This document shows, piece by piece, positions 24,246 to 35,499 of a stretch of DNA of 64,000 nucleotides. Below the pieces are notes generated by a model, which was given only the letters and a program-made list of their open reading frames with translations, did no database searches and was not told where the DNA came from. Origin of the DNA: Ampullaceana balthica. Lineage: Eukaryota; Mollusca; Gastropoda; Lymnaeidae. The DNA is taken from NCBI GenBank assembly GCA_944989445.1, contig CALYLW010000066.1, positions 1,207,001 to 1,271,000 of the forward strand. Direction: 5' to 3'. The translations under genes were made by a program, and so were the position numbers. How positions within the stretch are numbered: position 1 is the stretch's first letter; each line of letters begins with the position of its first letter.

Positions 24246-25897
24246 ATCCATGTGAAGTAGCATGCATGTTATAAAGGGATGATAAATGATTTCTTCGACA
24301 CGATTCTACGACTTTCCTGATCCGCTAAGGGTTTGCCACTGTCATAATTTGTAAACTCTGAAACCAGCCTCAATATATGCCTATTATAAGTTAAGATGAA
24401 AGTAACTAGATACCTATTATAAAGCAGACCCAAAAAACAACAAAAAACTTTGATACGCACCACAAAGTAGTAAGTGTCTGCACCGTCAGGTACCGTAATG
24501 AAACAGAACGTAATTAACAAATGTGAGAATAATTTATTTTTGAGGGAAACAAAAACTTCAAATGACCAGCAAATTTTACATAATTGTTCTCACTGGATTA
24601 TCTCCGGTCTAAAAGGATGACTAAAACAGCCAAATTTATTTCCAGGATGTTTGTAAAGAATTCGACCCTTGAACCCACCTCACTTGTTATTGTGTATCGT
24701 CTTGGATGAAGTACACGGAGATGCTTCTGTTATGTGGGATGTTTACATTCCATGTTAAATCTACAAGTGTCGGTGCAGGTAGTGTGTTCGTGGAAATAAC
24801 ACTAGACCTTAGGCATGGCGATTCCATGGGGCCATGAATACAACTGGTGTCAGTGACATTTGAATGTCAGTCACTTCTGGTTTAGTGACATTCGAACGTC
24901 ACATCTGGCCAGTAATAAAACAAACCCGTAAAAACAAAGTTTTTGACTATAAATCCCTTATATATGAGACATAACTAAAAGTATTTACAAATATTTACAG
25001 ACTGAATCTGTCTTAACTCAACTTTGCTTCATAATCCTGGCGGGGAGAAGTCTGGTCACCGATCGCTTGACCGAGCCCAGCGTGACACGTAAAATGTAAA
25101 CAAAAGCACGCCGGTACTTGGATGGGTCGCGTCAACGCGTGACTGAATAATCCCGTGAAGAAAAAAAAACAATAACAAACAGTGAGTTTGAATTACATAC
25201 GTTATATAAGGATAAACTAAAAAGGCATCAATTTAATTACGGTACGTTCGATTGATCTGAAAGTTTGATACGATGCATTGTTAGGTGAGTCGGGTCCGTG
25301 TGCCAAATTTCAGCTCGATCGGATCACGGGAAGTGGATCATTTTTGACTTTTGTTTTTCCGCCCGCCCATGAGATGACAACAGAACGACAGAAAGAGACG
25401 GCGGTGAAGTTAATATAAGGGAGTTAAAAAGGTCTAGCCAAACCGTTGTCATTGACAGAGTGTTGTCTGACTGCCAAAATTCGATTTCAGAAGTATTTGA
25501 TAGCTACACTACCAACATGTGAATTCATTGTGCTAACTGGTAGCCGGAAAACATGTTAGAGTCTCCCATAAAATTGATGAATGGCAACAATGTCAGAATC
25601 ACTAAGTTATTGGACAACCATGTTAGGTTCAATATGGCCATGCGTTCGCATAGAGCCACCATTAATAAGACCTTCAATGTCCAATAGAGAGAACTGGAGT
25701 AAACAAAGGGCAGTAGTATAACTTAAGAAGACTGGCATTTAATATTTCAGATGTCACAAAGACCAATGCATTAGATCTGTCGGATATTAGATGAACCACT
25801 TGATATCTTGGAGACTTAATAAGTACCATAAAGAAGACTTTACGTACAACTTGAGACATAATGAATAGCATTTTTAACATTTGTAGAAAATTTCGAG
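24246..25897. other. Intergenic sequence between cassettes A and B
   Basis: I see no IgGFc-like or acidic D-x-D exon here. The bases around 25280-25440 (CCAAATTTCAGCTCGATCGG, TTTTTCCGCCCGCCCAT) resemble a common repeat tail, probably LINE- or SINE-derived, but I cannot classify it. Confidence 0.4.
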
Positions 25898-25905
25898 AGT
25901 GAGAT

Positions 25906-26099
25906 CAGTGGCGTAGCTATGGGATGGGTGAATGGGGTCCTAATTCGAAAGTCCCCCTGGTCCCTATTCGGTCCCTAAATTAGTGTCCGAATTTTTTTTT
26001 ACATTAAATATTACGCCAACGCCATGTATGTGGGGTCCCCCAAAGAGGTTAAGCCCCCTCGGGCCCCCCTACCCCTACAAATTCCTAGCTACGCCACTG
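25906..26099. mobile_element. hAT-type MITE (194 bp)
   Basis: A perfect 14-bp inverted repeat CAGTGGCGTAGCTA / TAGCTACGCCACTG with an exact 8-bp duplication AGTGAGAT (25898-25905 and 26100-26107). The interior is C/T- and G/A-skewed and non-coding. It is located just upstream of cassette B. Confidence 0.93.
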
Positions 26100-26337
26100 A
26101 GTGAGATATTGTAGCAGATAGGTAAAAACACCATCTTGACTACCTTCGTATTACTATAATACCAGATGACTGTTCCGCGGGAAAATTGATTCCGATTAAG
26201 TAATCACATATACATTGAGTTACAAACAAGGTGCTTATCAATATAAATATTTGAATGAAATTTCTCAAGCATATAACTATTCACTATACATATAATTATT
26301 CTTATTATTGAAGACCACTTACCCCAAGAAACTAAAG

Positions 26338-29300
26338 TGCACATTGGCTGGACTGATTGGGATCAATGGGGATGTCGAGATGTGTGTGGGAATAGCTCGT
26401 ATGTGCGGCAAAGGTAGGTGTGATACATGGGCGTAGGGAAGGGGGGGCAAGGGGGGCATTAATAAATGTTGTATTTTAACTATTACAGCACTAATTTGTA
26501 AGTCTTATTAATTTCTAAGGCTTTTTTCAACTCTTATTTTATACTGAACTTGAATTTAATTGAAAAGTGTACCTGTATGGCATTGCCAGTTAAAATATAA
26601 AAAGTGGGATTTTTTTTGCCCCCCCCTGGAAAAATTCCTAGCGACGCCCATGGTGTGTTAGTGTGGGAATAGCTCGTATGTGCGGAGAAGGTAGGCGTGT
26701 CTGTGTAGGAATAGCTCGTATGTGGGGTGAAGGAAGGTGTGTTAGTGTGGGAATAGCTCGTATGTGCTGAGAAGGTAGGCGTGTTAGTGTGGGAATAGCT
26801 CGTATGTGTGGATAAGGTAGGTGTGTTAGTGTGGGAATAGCTCGTATGTGCGGAGAAGGTAGGCGTGTCTGTGTAAGAATAGCTCGTATGTGGGGTGAAG
26901 GAAGGTGTGTTAGTGTGGGAATAGCTCGTATGTGCTGAGAAGGTAGGCGTGTTAGTGTGGGAATAGCTCGTATGTGTGGATAAGGTAGGTGTGTTTGTGT
27001 GGGAATAGCTCGTATGTGTGGAGAAGGTATGTGTGTTAGTGTGGGAATATCTCGTATGTGCGGAGAAGGTAGGCGTGTCTGTGTAGGAATAGCTCGTATG
27101 TGGGGTGAAGGAAGGTGTGTTAGTGTGGGAATAGCTCGTATGTGCTGAGAAGGTAGGCGTGTTAGTGTGGGAATAGCTCGTATGTGTGGATAAGGTAGGT
27201 GTGTTTGTGTGGGAATAGCTCGTATGTGTGGAGAAGGTATGTGTGTTAGTGTGGGAATATCTCGTATGTGCGGAGAAGGTAGGCGTGTCTGTGTAGGAAT
27301 AGCTCGTATGTGGGGTGAAGGAAGGTGTGTTAGTGTGGGAATAGCTCGTATGTGCTGAGAAGTTAGGCGTGTTAGTGTGGGAATAGCTCGTATGTGTGGA
27401 GAAGGTAGGTGTGTTCGTGTGAAAATAGCTCGTATGTGTGGAGAAGGTATGTGTGTTAGTGTGAGAATAGCTCATATGTATGGGAGAAGATTTGTGTGTT
27501 AGTGTGAGAATAGCTCGTATGTGTGGAGAAGGTAGGTGTGTTCGTGTGAGAATAGCTCGTATGTGCGGAGAAGGTAGGCGTGTTAGTGTGGGAATAGCTC
27601 GTATATGTGTAGAAGGTAGGTGTGAATAGCTCGTATGTATGTGTGGAGAAGGTATGTGTGTTAGTGTGGGAATAGCTCCTATGTGCGAATAAGGTAGGCG
27701 TGTTAGTGTGGGAATAGCTCGTATGTGTGGATAAGGTAGGCGTGTTAGTGTGGGAATATCTCGTATGTGCGGAGAAGGTAGGCGTGTTAGTGTAGGAATA
27801 GCTCGTATGTGTGGTGAAGGAAGGTGTGTTAGTGTGGGAATAGCTCGTATGTGCTGTAAAGTTAGGCGTGTTAGTGTGGGAATAGCTCGTATGTGTGGAG
27901 AAGGTAGGTGTGTTCGTGTGAAAATAGCTCGTATGTGTGGAGAAGGTATGTGTGTTAGTGTGAGAATAGCTCATATGTATGGGATAAGATTTGTGTCTTA
28001 GTGTGAGAATAGCTCGTATGTGTGGAGAAGGTAGGTGTGTTCGTGTGAGAATAGCTCGTATGTGCGGAGAAGGTAGGCGTGTTAGTGTGGGAATAGCTCG
28101 TATATGTGTAGAAGGTAGGTGTGAATAGCTCGTATGTGTGGAGAAGGTATGTGTGTTAGTGTGGGAATAGCTCGTATGTGTGTAGAAATTAGGTGTGAAT
28201 AGCTCGTATGTGTGGAGAAGGTTTGTGTGTTGGTGTGGGAATAGCTCGTATGTGTGTAGAAGGTAAGTGTGAATAGCTCGTATGTGTGGAGAAGGTATGT
28301 GTGTTAGTGTGGGAATAGTTCCTATGTGCGGATAAGGTAGCCGTGTTAGTGTGGGAATAGCTCGTATGTGTGGATAAGGTAGGCGTGTTAGTGTGGGAAT
28401 AGCTCGTATGTGTGGATAAGGTAGGCGTGTTAGTGTGGGCACTAATCTCACTTGTAAAGATATTTGACTTGCTTTTATTGGAGTTAATGTAATTATTTTT
28501 TACTTAGATCGTTGATTATCCGAACTGTTTGTGACCGTGTATTTTGCATTGATTTATTGAACTCATTATACTTACAACCCGCATCATCATTTCGTTGCAG
28601 ACTATTACTATTTCTTGTTGGAAAATATTAACATGGGATCTTTCTAATACATGATATGGTTCTTTTGAACTACATTCCTAATTGATCTTTGACTATGCTT
28701 GCAACACATTTTTATTATGAACAAACATTTTTTTTTGTCTACATAAAAACAGATACTCTTATCAAAACACTTTAGGGGCCAACCATAAAGTACGTCACGC
28801 TCCAGAGGGGGGAGGGGGTTTAAGAAAGTGTGATACTTTGTGACGGGGAGATGGGGGGTGGGGTTCCGGCCATGTGTGACGTCACGGTGTTTTATATTAA
28901 TTTTTAATTATGTTGTTAATAAAATAACATTTTTGTTCAAAGTGTGATGTACTTTAGGGGGGGGTCAAAGATTTGGGACAGTTTGTGACAGGGGGGGGGG
29001 AAGGGGGGGGGTAACAATGGTCAAAAATAGCGTGACGTACTTTATGGACGGCCCCTTAAAGGAGTTGAACCGAATTATAAATTATTGCTGCGGCATATTT
29101 AATATTAAAAAAGAGCACGCATTTAAATGATTTGTTAGAAATATAAGTTTTATAAAATTGCTGAATACACCCAAGCAAGAGGCCGCATTTTACTTGTCAA
29201 TGGCAGGTCTTGTATACTTGTCAATTGCCACAAACAGTAACTGTGGAATACTCTCAAGTACTCTTGCGAATAGCCACATATATACCAACAAAAGGCAACG

Positions 29301-32300
29301 CATGACTGTAGTGTTTGTCATGTGTGATGTTTTTTTTTGTAAGTTGATTAGTAAGAAACTAAACAGAGAAATTTATTTAACGAATATCAACGTGAAACTT
29401 TGCCATTCACCACAGGGTTTGTTCATTGGAGAATGGCACGGCTTGTGTTGGCAGCAAAGAGATGACCAAACCAGGACTGTGCGTGACCAACGTGACATGC
29501 CCAGAGGGTAAGAATGACGTCACATTATTACCACATTAAGATTATCTAAGGTTGGGTTGCATAAAGACACGAATGACATTTTCCTCGCCCATCGGACCTT
29601 TTTCTATTTATAGAAACAAAAACAAATTAATTAATTGATGAAGTTTCACAGTAGCTATATACTATTCACAAGTGCTGCAGTTACACAGTGGCTTTACACG
29701 ACTGCTGCAGTTACACAGTGGCTAAACACGACTGCCTCAGTTATACAGTGGCTATACACGACTGCATCAGTTACACAGTGGCTATACACGACTGCTGCAG
29801 TTACACAGTGGCTATACACGACTGCATCAGTTACACAGTTGCTATACACGACTGCTGCAGTTACATAGTGGCTATACACGACTGCATCAGTTACACAGTG
29901 GCTTTACACGACTGCTGCAGTTGCACAGTGGCTATACACGACTGCATCAGTTACACAGTTGATATACACGACTGCATCAGTTACACAGTGGCTATACACG
30001 ACTGCTGCAGTTACACAGTGGCTATACACGACTGCATCAGTTACACAGTTGATATACACGACTGCATCAGTTCAACAGTGGCTATACACGACTGCATCAG
30101 TTACACAGTTGATATACACGACTGACTGCATCAGTTACACAGTGGCTATACACGACTGCTGCAGTTACACAGTGGCTATACACGACTGCATCAGTTACAC
30201 AGTTGATATACACGACTGCGTTAGTTCAACAGTGGCTATACACGACTGCGTTAGTTCAACAGTTGCTATACACGACTGCGTTAGTTCAACAGTGGCTATA
30301 CACGACTGCATCAGTTCAACGGTGGCTATACACGACTGCATCAGTTCAACAGTTGCTATACACGACTGCGTTAGTTCAACAGTTGCTATACACGACTGCA
30401 TCAGTTCAACAGTGGCTATTAACGACTGCATCAGTTCAACAGTGGCTATACACGACTGCGTTAGTTCAACAGTGGCTATACACGACTGCATCAGTTCAAC
30501 AGTGGCTATACACGACTGCATCAGTTCAACAGTTGCTATACACGACTGCGTTAGTTCAACAGTGGCTATACACGACTGCATCAGTTCAACAGTTGCTATA
30601 CACGACTGCGTTAGTTCAACAGTTGCTATACACGACTGCGTTAGTTCAACAGTTGCTATACACGACTGCATCAGTTCAACAGTGGCTATTAACGACTGCA
30701 TCAGTTCAACAGTGGCTATACACGACTGCGTTAGTTCAACAGTTGCTATACACGACTGCATCAGTTCAACAGTTAATTGCTATACACGACTGCGTTAGTT
30801 CAACAGTTGCTATACACGACTGCATCAGTTCAACAGTTGCTATACACGACTGCATCAGTTCAACAGTGGCTATACACGACTGCATCAGTTCAACAGTTGC
30901 TATACACGACTGCATCAGTTCAACAGTTGCTATACACGACTGCATCAGTTCAACAGTGGCTATACACGACTGCATCAGTTACACAGTGGCTATACACGAC
31001 TGCAGAAGTTCAACGGTGACCTTACAAGAGCCTGTATACAAGTGATACTTGTAACAATACTTTGACAGTTGGGTGTTCAATACAATGACAGATAATTTGA
31101 CCTAATAAGTATTTGGACAATATGCTGACAGATTGGTAAAAGAGCTGAATTTAGCAATAAATCAACTCATTTCCCTGCAGGTAGATTACAAAATCACATT
31201 TTATTCATAGATTGTCCAGATAGAAGATATGGACTTGACTGCTGGGGAGAATGTGGACACTGTACATCAGAATGCAACAAGACGACGGGTCAATGCAGTA
31301 CGTGTGAGTCTGGCTGGCAGGAGCCGATGACAAGTTGTGATACAGGTGAGTGCATAGCTGGCAGGAGTCAATGACAGGTTGTGATAGAGGTGAGTGCATG
31401 GCTGGCAGGAGCCAATGACAGGTCGTGATAGAGGTGAGTGCATGGCTGGCAGGAGCCAATGGCAGGTCGTGATAGAGGTGAGTGCATGGCTGGCAGGAGC
31501 CGATGACAGGTTGTGATACAGGTGAGTGCATGGCTGGCAGGAGCTAATGACAGGTTGTGATACAGGTTAGTCATGGCTGGCAGGAGCCAATGACAGGTTG
31601 TGATACAGTTGAGTGCATGGCCTGCAGGAGCCAATGACAGGTTGTGATACAGGTGATTGCATAGCTGACAGGGACCGATAACAGGATCAGTGGAAGTTCA
31701 GCTGAGGAGAATGTTTATAGAAAGGATATGCAGACGATTTTGGTTTTGTGAAGGTTTGTGTAATGTGCAGTAGGGTGGGTGAGGAAAGTCCGTGAGGAGA
31801 TTGAGGAGAATAAAATAGATATAGTAAATTTAACATATTTCTCTCCTGTCTAAATATCCACTCCCTCTATTAGGAATATCCACTCCCTCTATCAGGAATA
31901 TCCACTCCCTCTATCAGGAATATCCACTCCCTCTATCAGGAATATCCACTCCCTCTATCAGGAATATCCACTCCCTCTATCAGGAATATCCACTCCCTCT
32001 ATCAGGAATATCCACTCCCTCTATCAGGAATATCCACTCCCTCTATCAGGAATATCCACTCCCTCTATCAGGAATATCCACTTATTTCTGAGTAATATTT
32101 CATTCCATAAATATCCATGTAGTTCATTCTAGCAAAGCACTTCCGTCTCACTTTTCACTTAATTCTGTCTAAATATCCAATAGCTTCTGTCTATATAACT
32201 AAACACTGTCCAGTATATGTTCTGAATGTCCACAGAATGTCCAAAGTGGACGTATGGCAATTACTGCTCGAATCTGTGTGAGGTCAAGTGTGGTGGATTT

Positions 32301-34463
32301 GATTGTCTTGACCGGATCGACGGACGGTGTCCAGGTATGTGAGTTTTTGTGTGTGTGTGTTTTTTTTTGGTCACAGTTAAAGTTAAAGAAACAGACCTGA
32401 CAGATACACGTCTTCACAATACGAAATTCAACTAATAACAAATGGATGGATAACTTCAAAAAAAATAGTATCATTATGGCAACCATAGTATTAGCCATGA
32501 CAAGCTAAGTCTCAGCCATGGTAACCCAAGTCTCAGCTATAGTAACCTAATTTAAAGTCTAAGCCATGGCAACCTAAGTCTCAGCTATTGTATCAATTCA
32601 GTTCTTTTTACATGTGCATCTCAAATGACATGAAAACTCCATGAAAAAAAATAGACAAAAAAGGGAGAAGAAAAAAGCCTGCTTTCAATTCTCATTTATA
32701 GTACAGCCATCTATGAATTTATGCTTAGATGTTTCTTTGTTTTGATTTTAAGATGTCCACGAATATAATATGTATTTTTTTCTTAAGATAACTGATGTGG
32801 TCATGAACAATAAACCTATTAAAACCAATCTTCCACAGAGAAGATCGACATCCTGTCCTACTTGCTGGTTCTCATTCTCATACCGTTTATGATTGTTATC
32901 TTGTTCCTAGTGGCCAGGTACGTCACTGTAATGAAATTACGTTAAAAAAGCTCGTTCCGTCTTGTGGATAAAAATGAGCTCAGTTCATATCATGCATAAC
33001 TTATGGATTCATTTAATCTTTTTGGTGGCGATTGTCTCATTGCGTCACATGTGTAACATTGGTTTCTATCATCGAGATTTGTAATACTGGTTCATTTCCT
33101 CTCATTGGTAACATTGGGTCACATTAACATGGGTTCAATTCATATAATAATAATAATAAATTGCTAATTTTTATAGCGCTGTTTCCCAGGTAGGAGCCGG
33201 GAAATTATCTGATTTCAACTTAGGAATTTAAAATTATAATAATAATTATAATATATGCAGGTGCCCACCTGCATATATTTTGTGAAAACTATAAATTCAT
33301 TAGATTTTACTTGGTGCTGGATTCACAAGATGATATGATGTACATTCAATGAGTACCCAACAAGTAGTTACATTTATTGTCTTTAAGGGTTAAATTAATG
33401 TGTGATATGCATTCGTGTGTAATGTATCAAAATTTTAATTTCTGTGGCATACTTTTGGAATTAACGTTTTTTTAAAAAAAGATTTATTGCATGTATTATA
33501 TATGTACATTTCGAGAGTACTGTATGTTTATCTAATAATTACTATATATTTAATTTCATTGTTACTTTTAGCTTACGAAAATAATTTTTAAAAGTCTTTT
33601 TATGACCACTATAATTTCATGTTTACTAAAAGTTATTAAACGTTAATTTCGAGATTACTTTACATTGATCACGTAGATGATAATTTTGTTTTTACAAATA
33701 TAAAGTAAATTTATAAATATTCTTGTTTAACGAGTCATTTGACAAATAAACAAGCTAAGTACTTCTGAAGTCAAATGATGTCATAAATTTATTTAGCATA
33801 TCAGTTCTCCGCAAACCATTTGACACAATAAATCTAATCTAAAAACCGTTATGTAACAAATTCAGTAATTTGACATCACAACAATGTGCCGTGATCGCCA
33901 TTCGTCAGATCCTGAAGGAACAATAATAAGTCATCTGCATAATCATAACTGATTCTCAAAAACTTGAGACACATACACAGCTCATGAGTACAAGTACAAG
34001 TCATATTAACAACATAAAGTCATGTAGTCAACATAAAGTCATGTAGTCAACATAAAGTCATGTAGTCAACATAAAGTAAGGTCACGTCAAGTAATGGCAA
34101 TCTTGCTCCTAAACGAATGAAATCGATGTTTGTTATCTGACTTTCAGTCCCAGAAAGAGGCAGCCCTACAAATCACGTGACTTCCTGACCAGGACACGGA
34201 AGGTCAAGAGGTGGAAGAGGCAACTCCAGCACTCCAGGTCCCGCTACGGTCCGCAGACCGTGGCCATACACCACGTGACCAAAAAGTTGCGTCACGAGGG
34301 CGGGGTCAATCCCAGCAGTGGTGGACAGTCGGGCGACTGGTCGGCCCAGGTGTTGGTCAGTGCGGGTAACGACCAATCCGTTGAGAGGTCGACGCAAGGA
34401 CAGTGGAGCCAAGAGACCGAGCAGTCGGGTGACTGGTCGGCTCGCGGACATGTCCATTCATGA
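26338..34463 (+). CDS. Cassette B: TSP1/EGF/EGF/TM/tail, paralogue of cassette A without an IgGFc head
   Basis: Six exons: 26338-26413, 29416-29507, 31211-31345, 32236-32334, 32839-32917 and 34148-34463, encoding 264 residues. Compared with cassette A the exon lengths are 76/76, 98/92, 135/135, 96/99 and 79/79 nt with identical phases. The TSP1 ladder is WTDWDQW; the EGF-like exons carry RRYGLDCWGECGHC and WTYGNYCSNLCEVKC; the TM exon has LLVLILIPFMIVILFLVA; the tail begins PRKRQPYKSR. The tail is one exon instead of two and contains QSGDWSA twice. The first exon starts in phase 1 behind a normal acceptor, so it needs an upstream exon; none with IgGFc features lies between 23.6 and 26.3 kb. 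The intact frame argues against a dead copy. Confidence 0.75.
26375..28440 (+). repeat. 42-bp minisatellite made from the cassette B TSP1 exon end and its donor, about 40 copies
   Basis: The parent at 26380-26420 reads GTGTGGGAATAGCTCGTATG, TGCGGCAAAG, then the donor GTAGGTGTG. The array repeats GTGTGGGAATAGCTCGTATG, TGCGGAGAAG, GTAGGC. A hAT MITE (26426-26652) interrupts it after the parent. Blocks of about 210 bp (five units) recur. Large minus-strand ORFs (about 310-330 aa, Thr/Ser/His-rich) are a by-product of the 42-bp period. Confidence 0.93.
26426..26652. mobile_element. hAT-type MITE inside the cassette B splice-donor repeat (227 bp)
   Basis: The ends CATGGGCG and CGCCCATG continue as imperfect inverted repeats with a GGGGGGGCAA / TTGCCCCCCC subterminus. 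The flanks GTGTGATA (26418-26425) and GTGTGTTA (26653-26660) agree in 7 of 8 bases. Removing the element restores an ordinary junction of the 42-bp array. Confidence 0.82.
28775..29055. mobile_element. G-rich terminal-inverted-repeat MITE, complete copy (281 bp)
   Basis: The termini GGGGCCAACCATAAAGTACG and CGTACTTTATGGACGGCCCC are inverted repeats. TTA flanks both sides (28772-28774 and 29056-29058), as expected for PIF/Harbinger-like targets, although the superfamily is not proven. The interior has runs of six to nine G on one strand. Confidence 0.8.
29671..31020 (+). repeat. 30-bp intronic minisatellite, about 45 copies
   Basis: GCTATACACGACTGCATCAG then TTCAACAGTG, with TTACACAG variants in the first third and TTCAACAG later. 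There are multiple open frames on both strands because the unit is 30 bp. It lies between cassette B exons 29507 and 31211. Confidence 0.93.
31302..31668 (+). repeat. 44-bp minisatellite from the cassette B EGF exon end and its donor, about 8 copies
   Basis: The parent exon end reads TCTGGCTGGCAGGAGCCGAT, GACAAGTTGTGATACAG, then GTGAGTG. Downstream copies read CATGGCTGGCAGGAGCCAAT, GACAGGTTGTGATACAG, GTGAGTG. Confidence 0.92.
31858..32085 (+). repeat. 22-bp intronic minisatellite, about 10 copies
   Basis: ATCCACTCCCTCTATCAGGA in nearly perfect copies; the homogeneity suggests recent expansion. Confidence 0.93.
33146..33215 (+). repeat. AGCGCT dispersed repeat, partial copy
   Basis: (ATA)n, then TTTTTATAGCGCTGTTTCCC and AGGAGCCGGG; the second block is lost. 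Located in the last intron of cassette B. Confidence 0.5.
34004..34075 (+). repeat. 19-bp short tandem repeat
   Basis: CAACATAAAGTCATGTAGT three to four times in the last intron of cassette B. Confidence 0.8.
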
Positions 34464-34518
34464 TCCGCCCAACAAGACCTAAGGACAGTCTGAAAGAGTT
34501 TGAAGTTCCAATGAAAAA

Positions 34519-34524
34519 AATAAA
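34519..34524 (+). terminator. Polyadenylation signal after cassette B
   Basis: AATAAA 56 bases after the stop codon at 34463, at nearly the same distance as the signal behind cassette A (51 bases). This fits the idea that the whole 3' half was duplicated. Confidence 0.55.
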
Positions 34525-34643
34525 ATATTTAGCTTGGCTTGGTTAAACTTGTCTCATTGTCTGCAAAATGAAAATAATCCAATTGTGGAATAATTTTACC
34601 ACCGTAAAGTGCAAAGTTTCAAGATTTATTCAATACTTTATTG

Positions 34644-34665
34644 TGTGTGTGTGTGTGTGTGTGTG
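34644..34665. repeat. (GT)n microsatellite
   Basis: About ten GT units in the 3' flank of cassette B. Confidence 0.9.
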
Positions 34666-35367
34666 ATCAACAAAATGGATTTTTAATATTTGTATTGCTT
34701 TTCAATTGCAATCTCAATCATTTAAAGATCTCATTTTAATCCTAAAGATAAATAACTTGTTCATGTACCTCAGGCAGTTAAAAAAAATTGATTGTTTGAA
34801 TGTTCAAATTAAATTAAGCATTTGATTGTATACCATCGAAAATGTTATTTTTTCTTAAAGAAAATATCACTTAAAATAAACACTTACTCTATATTTAGAT
34901 AAACAGTGTTGTTTTATTTGACCTACTTTGTGAAACTAATTTATCAAAAATTCTTTAAATTCTCTGTTTTCTTTAATTTCTTCTAATTTTCAATAAGAGT
35001 CTTATAAGAATATAAGAACTTGTATTGGCTGTTTCAATTTTTTAAACTTCCATCCAGTTTGTTGTTACATGCTGTGACGTCCACAATAACTGTCTTCTAT
35101 GGCTGTATATTCAAACATTTTGCATGTCACGTGGTTTTCCCATAATACAATTAGAAAAAACTCAACCTATTTTTAATTTATACAATACATAAAAGAATTA
35201 ACATTGTAAAAATATTGTAAAAATATTGTGAAATTAGACACAGTTAGCGTGCTTTTTTTAAAATCAAGTTTCTTTAATGAATTAGAGAAAAACAAGAAGT
35301 TAAACACGCATGAAAAAAACAAATCAGTCTGTGACTCTACACAAGGTTGTCGTTCGAATCTTGGGTC

Positions 35368-35499
35368 ATCATAGCTCGTCTTGTTCCCTGGTTCCATTGG
35401 GTCATAGCTCGTCGTGTTCCCTGGTTCCATTGGGTCGTAGCTCGTCCTGTTCCCTGGTTCCATTGGGTCACAGCTCGTCATGTTCCCTGGTTCCATTGC
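35368..35499 (-). repeat. Four 33-bp in-frame units encoding NGTRE(H/Q)DEL at the HDEL gene stop
   Basis: On the minus strand the units begin at 35499, 35466, 35433 and 35400. They translate in the gene's frame as NGTREHDEL-stop, NGTREQDEL-R, NGTREHDEL-stop and NGTREQDEL-stop. The first unit holds the used stop codon (35468-35470). Confidence 0.93.

Noticed and set aside
26534..28451. Two minus-strand ORFs of 313 and 331 codons rich in Thr, Ser and His
   Set aside because: By-product of a 42-bp repeat derived from the plus-strand exon end of cassette B; no start context, no family and no splice signals.
29635..31045. Several ORFs of 145-280 codons on both strands
   Set aside because: All are frames of a 30-bp intronic minisatellite whose unit lacks stops.
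34173..34457. 94-codon minus-strand ORF opposite the cassette B tail
   Set aside because: Shadow of the GC-rich coding tail exon, which has correct phase, splice acceptor and stop on the plus strand.
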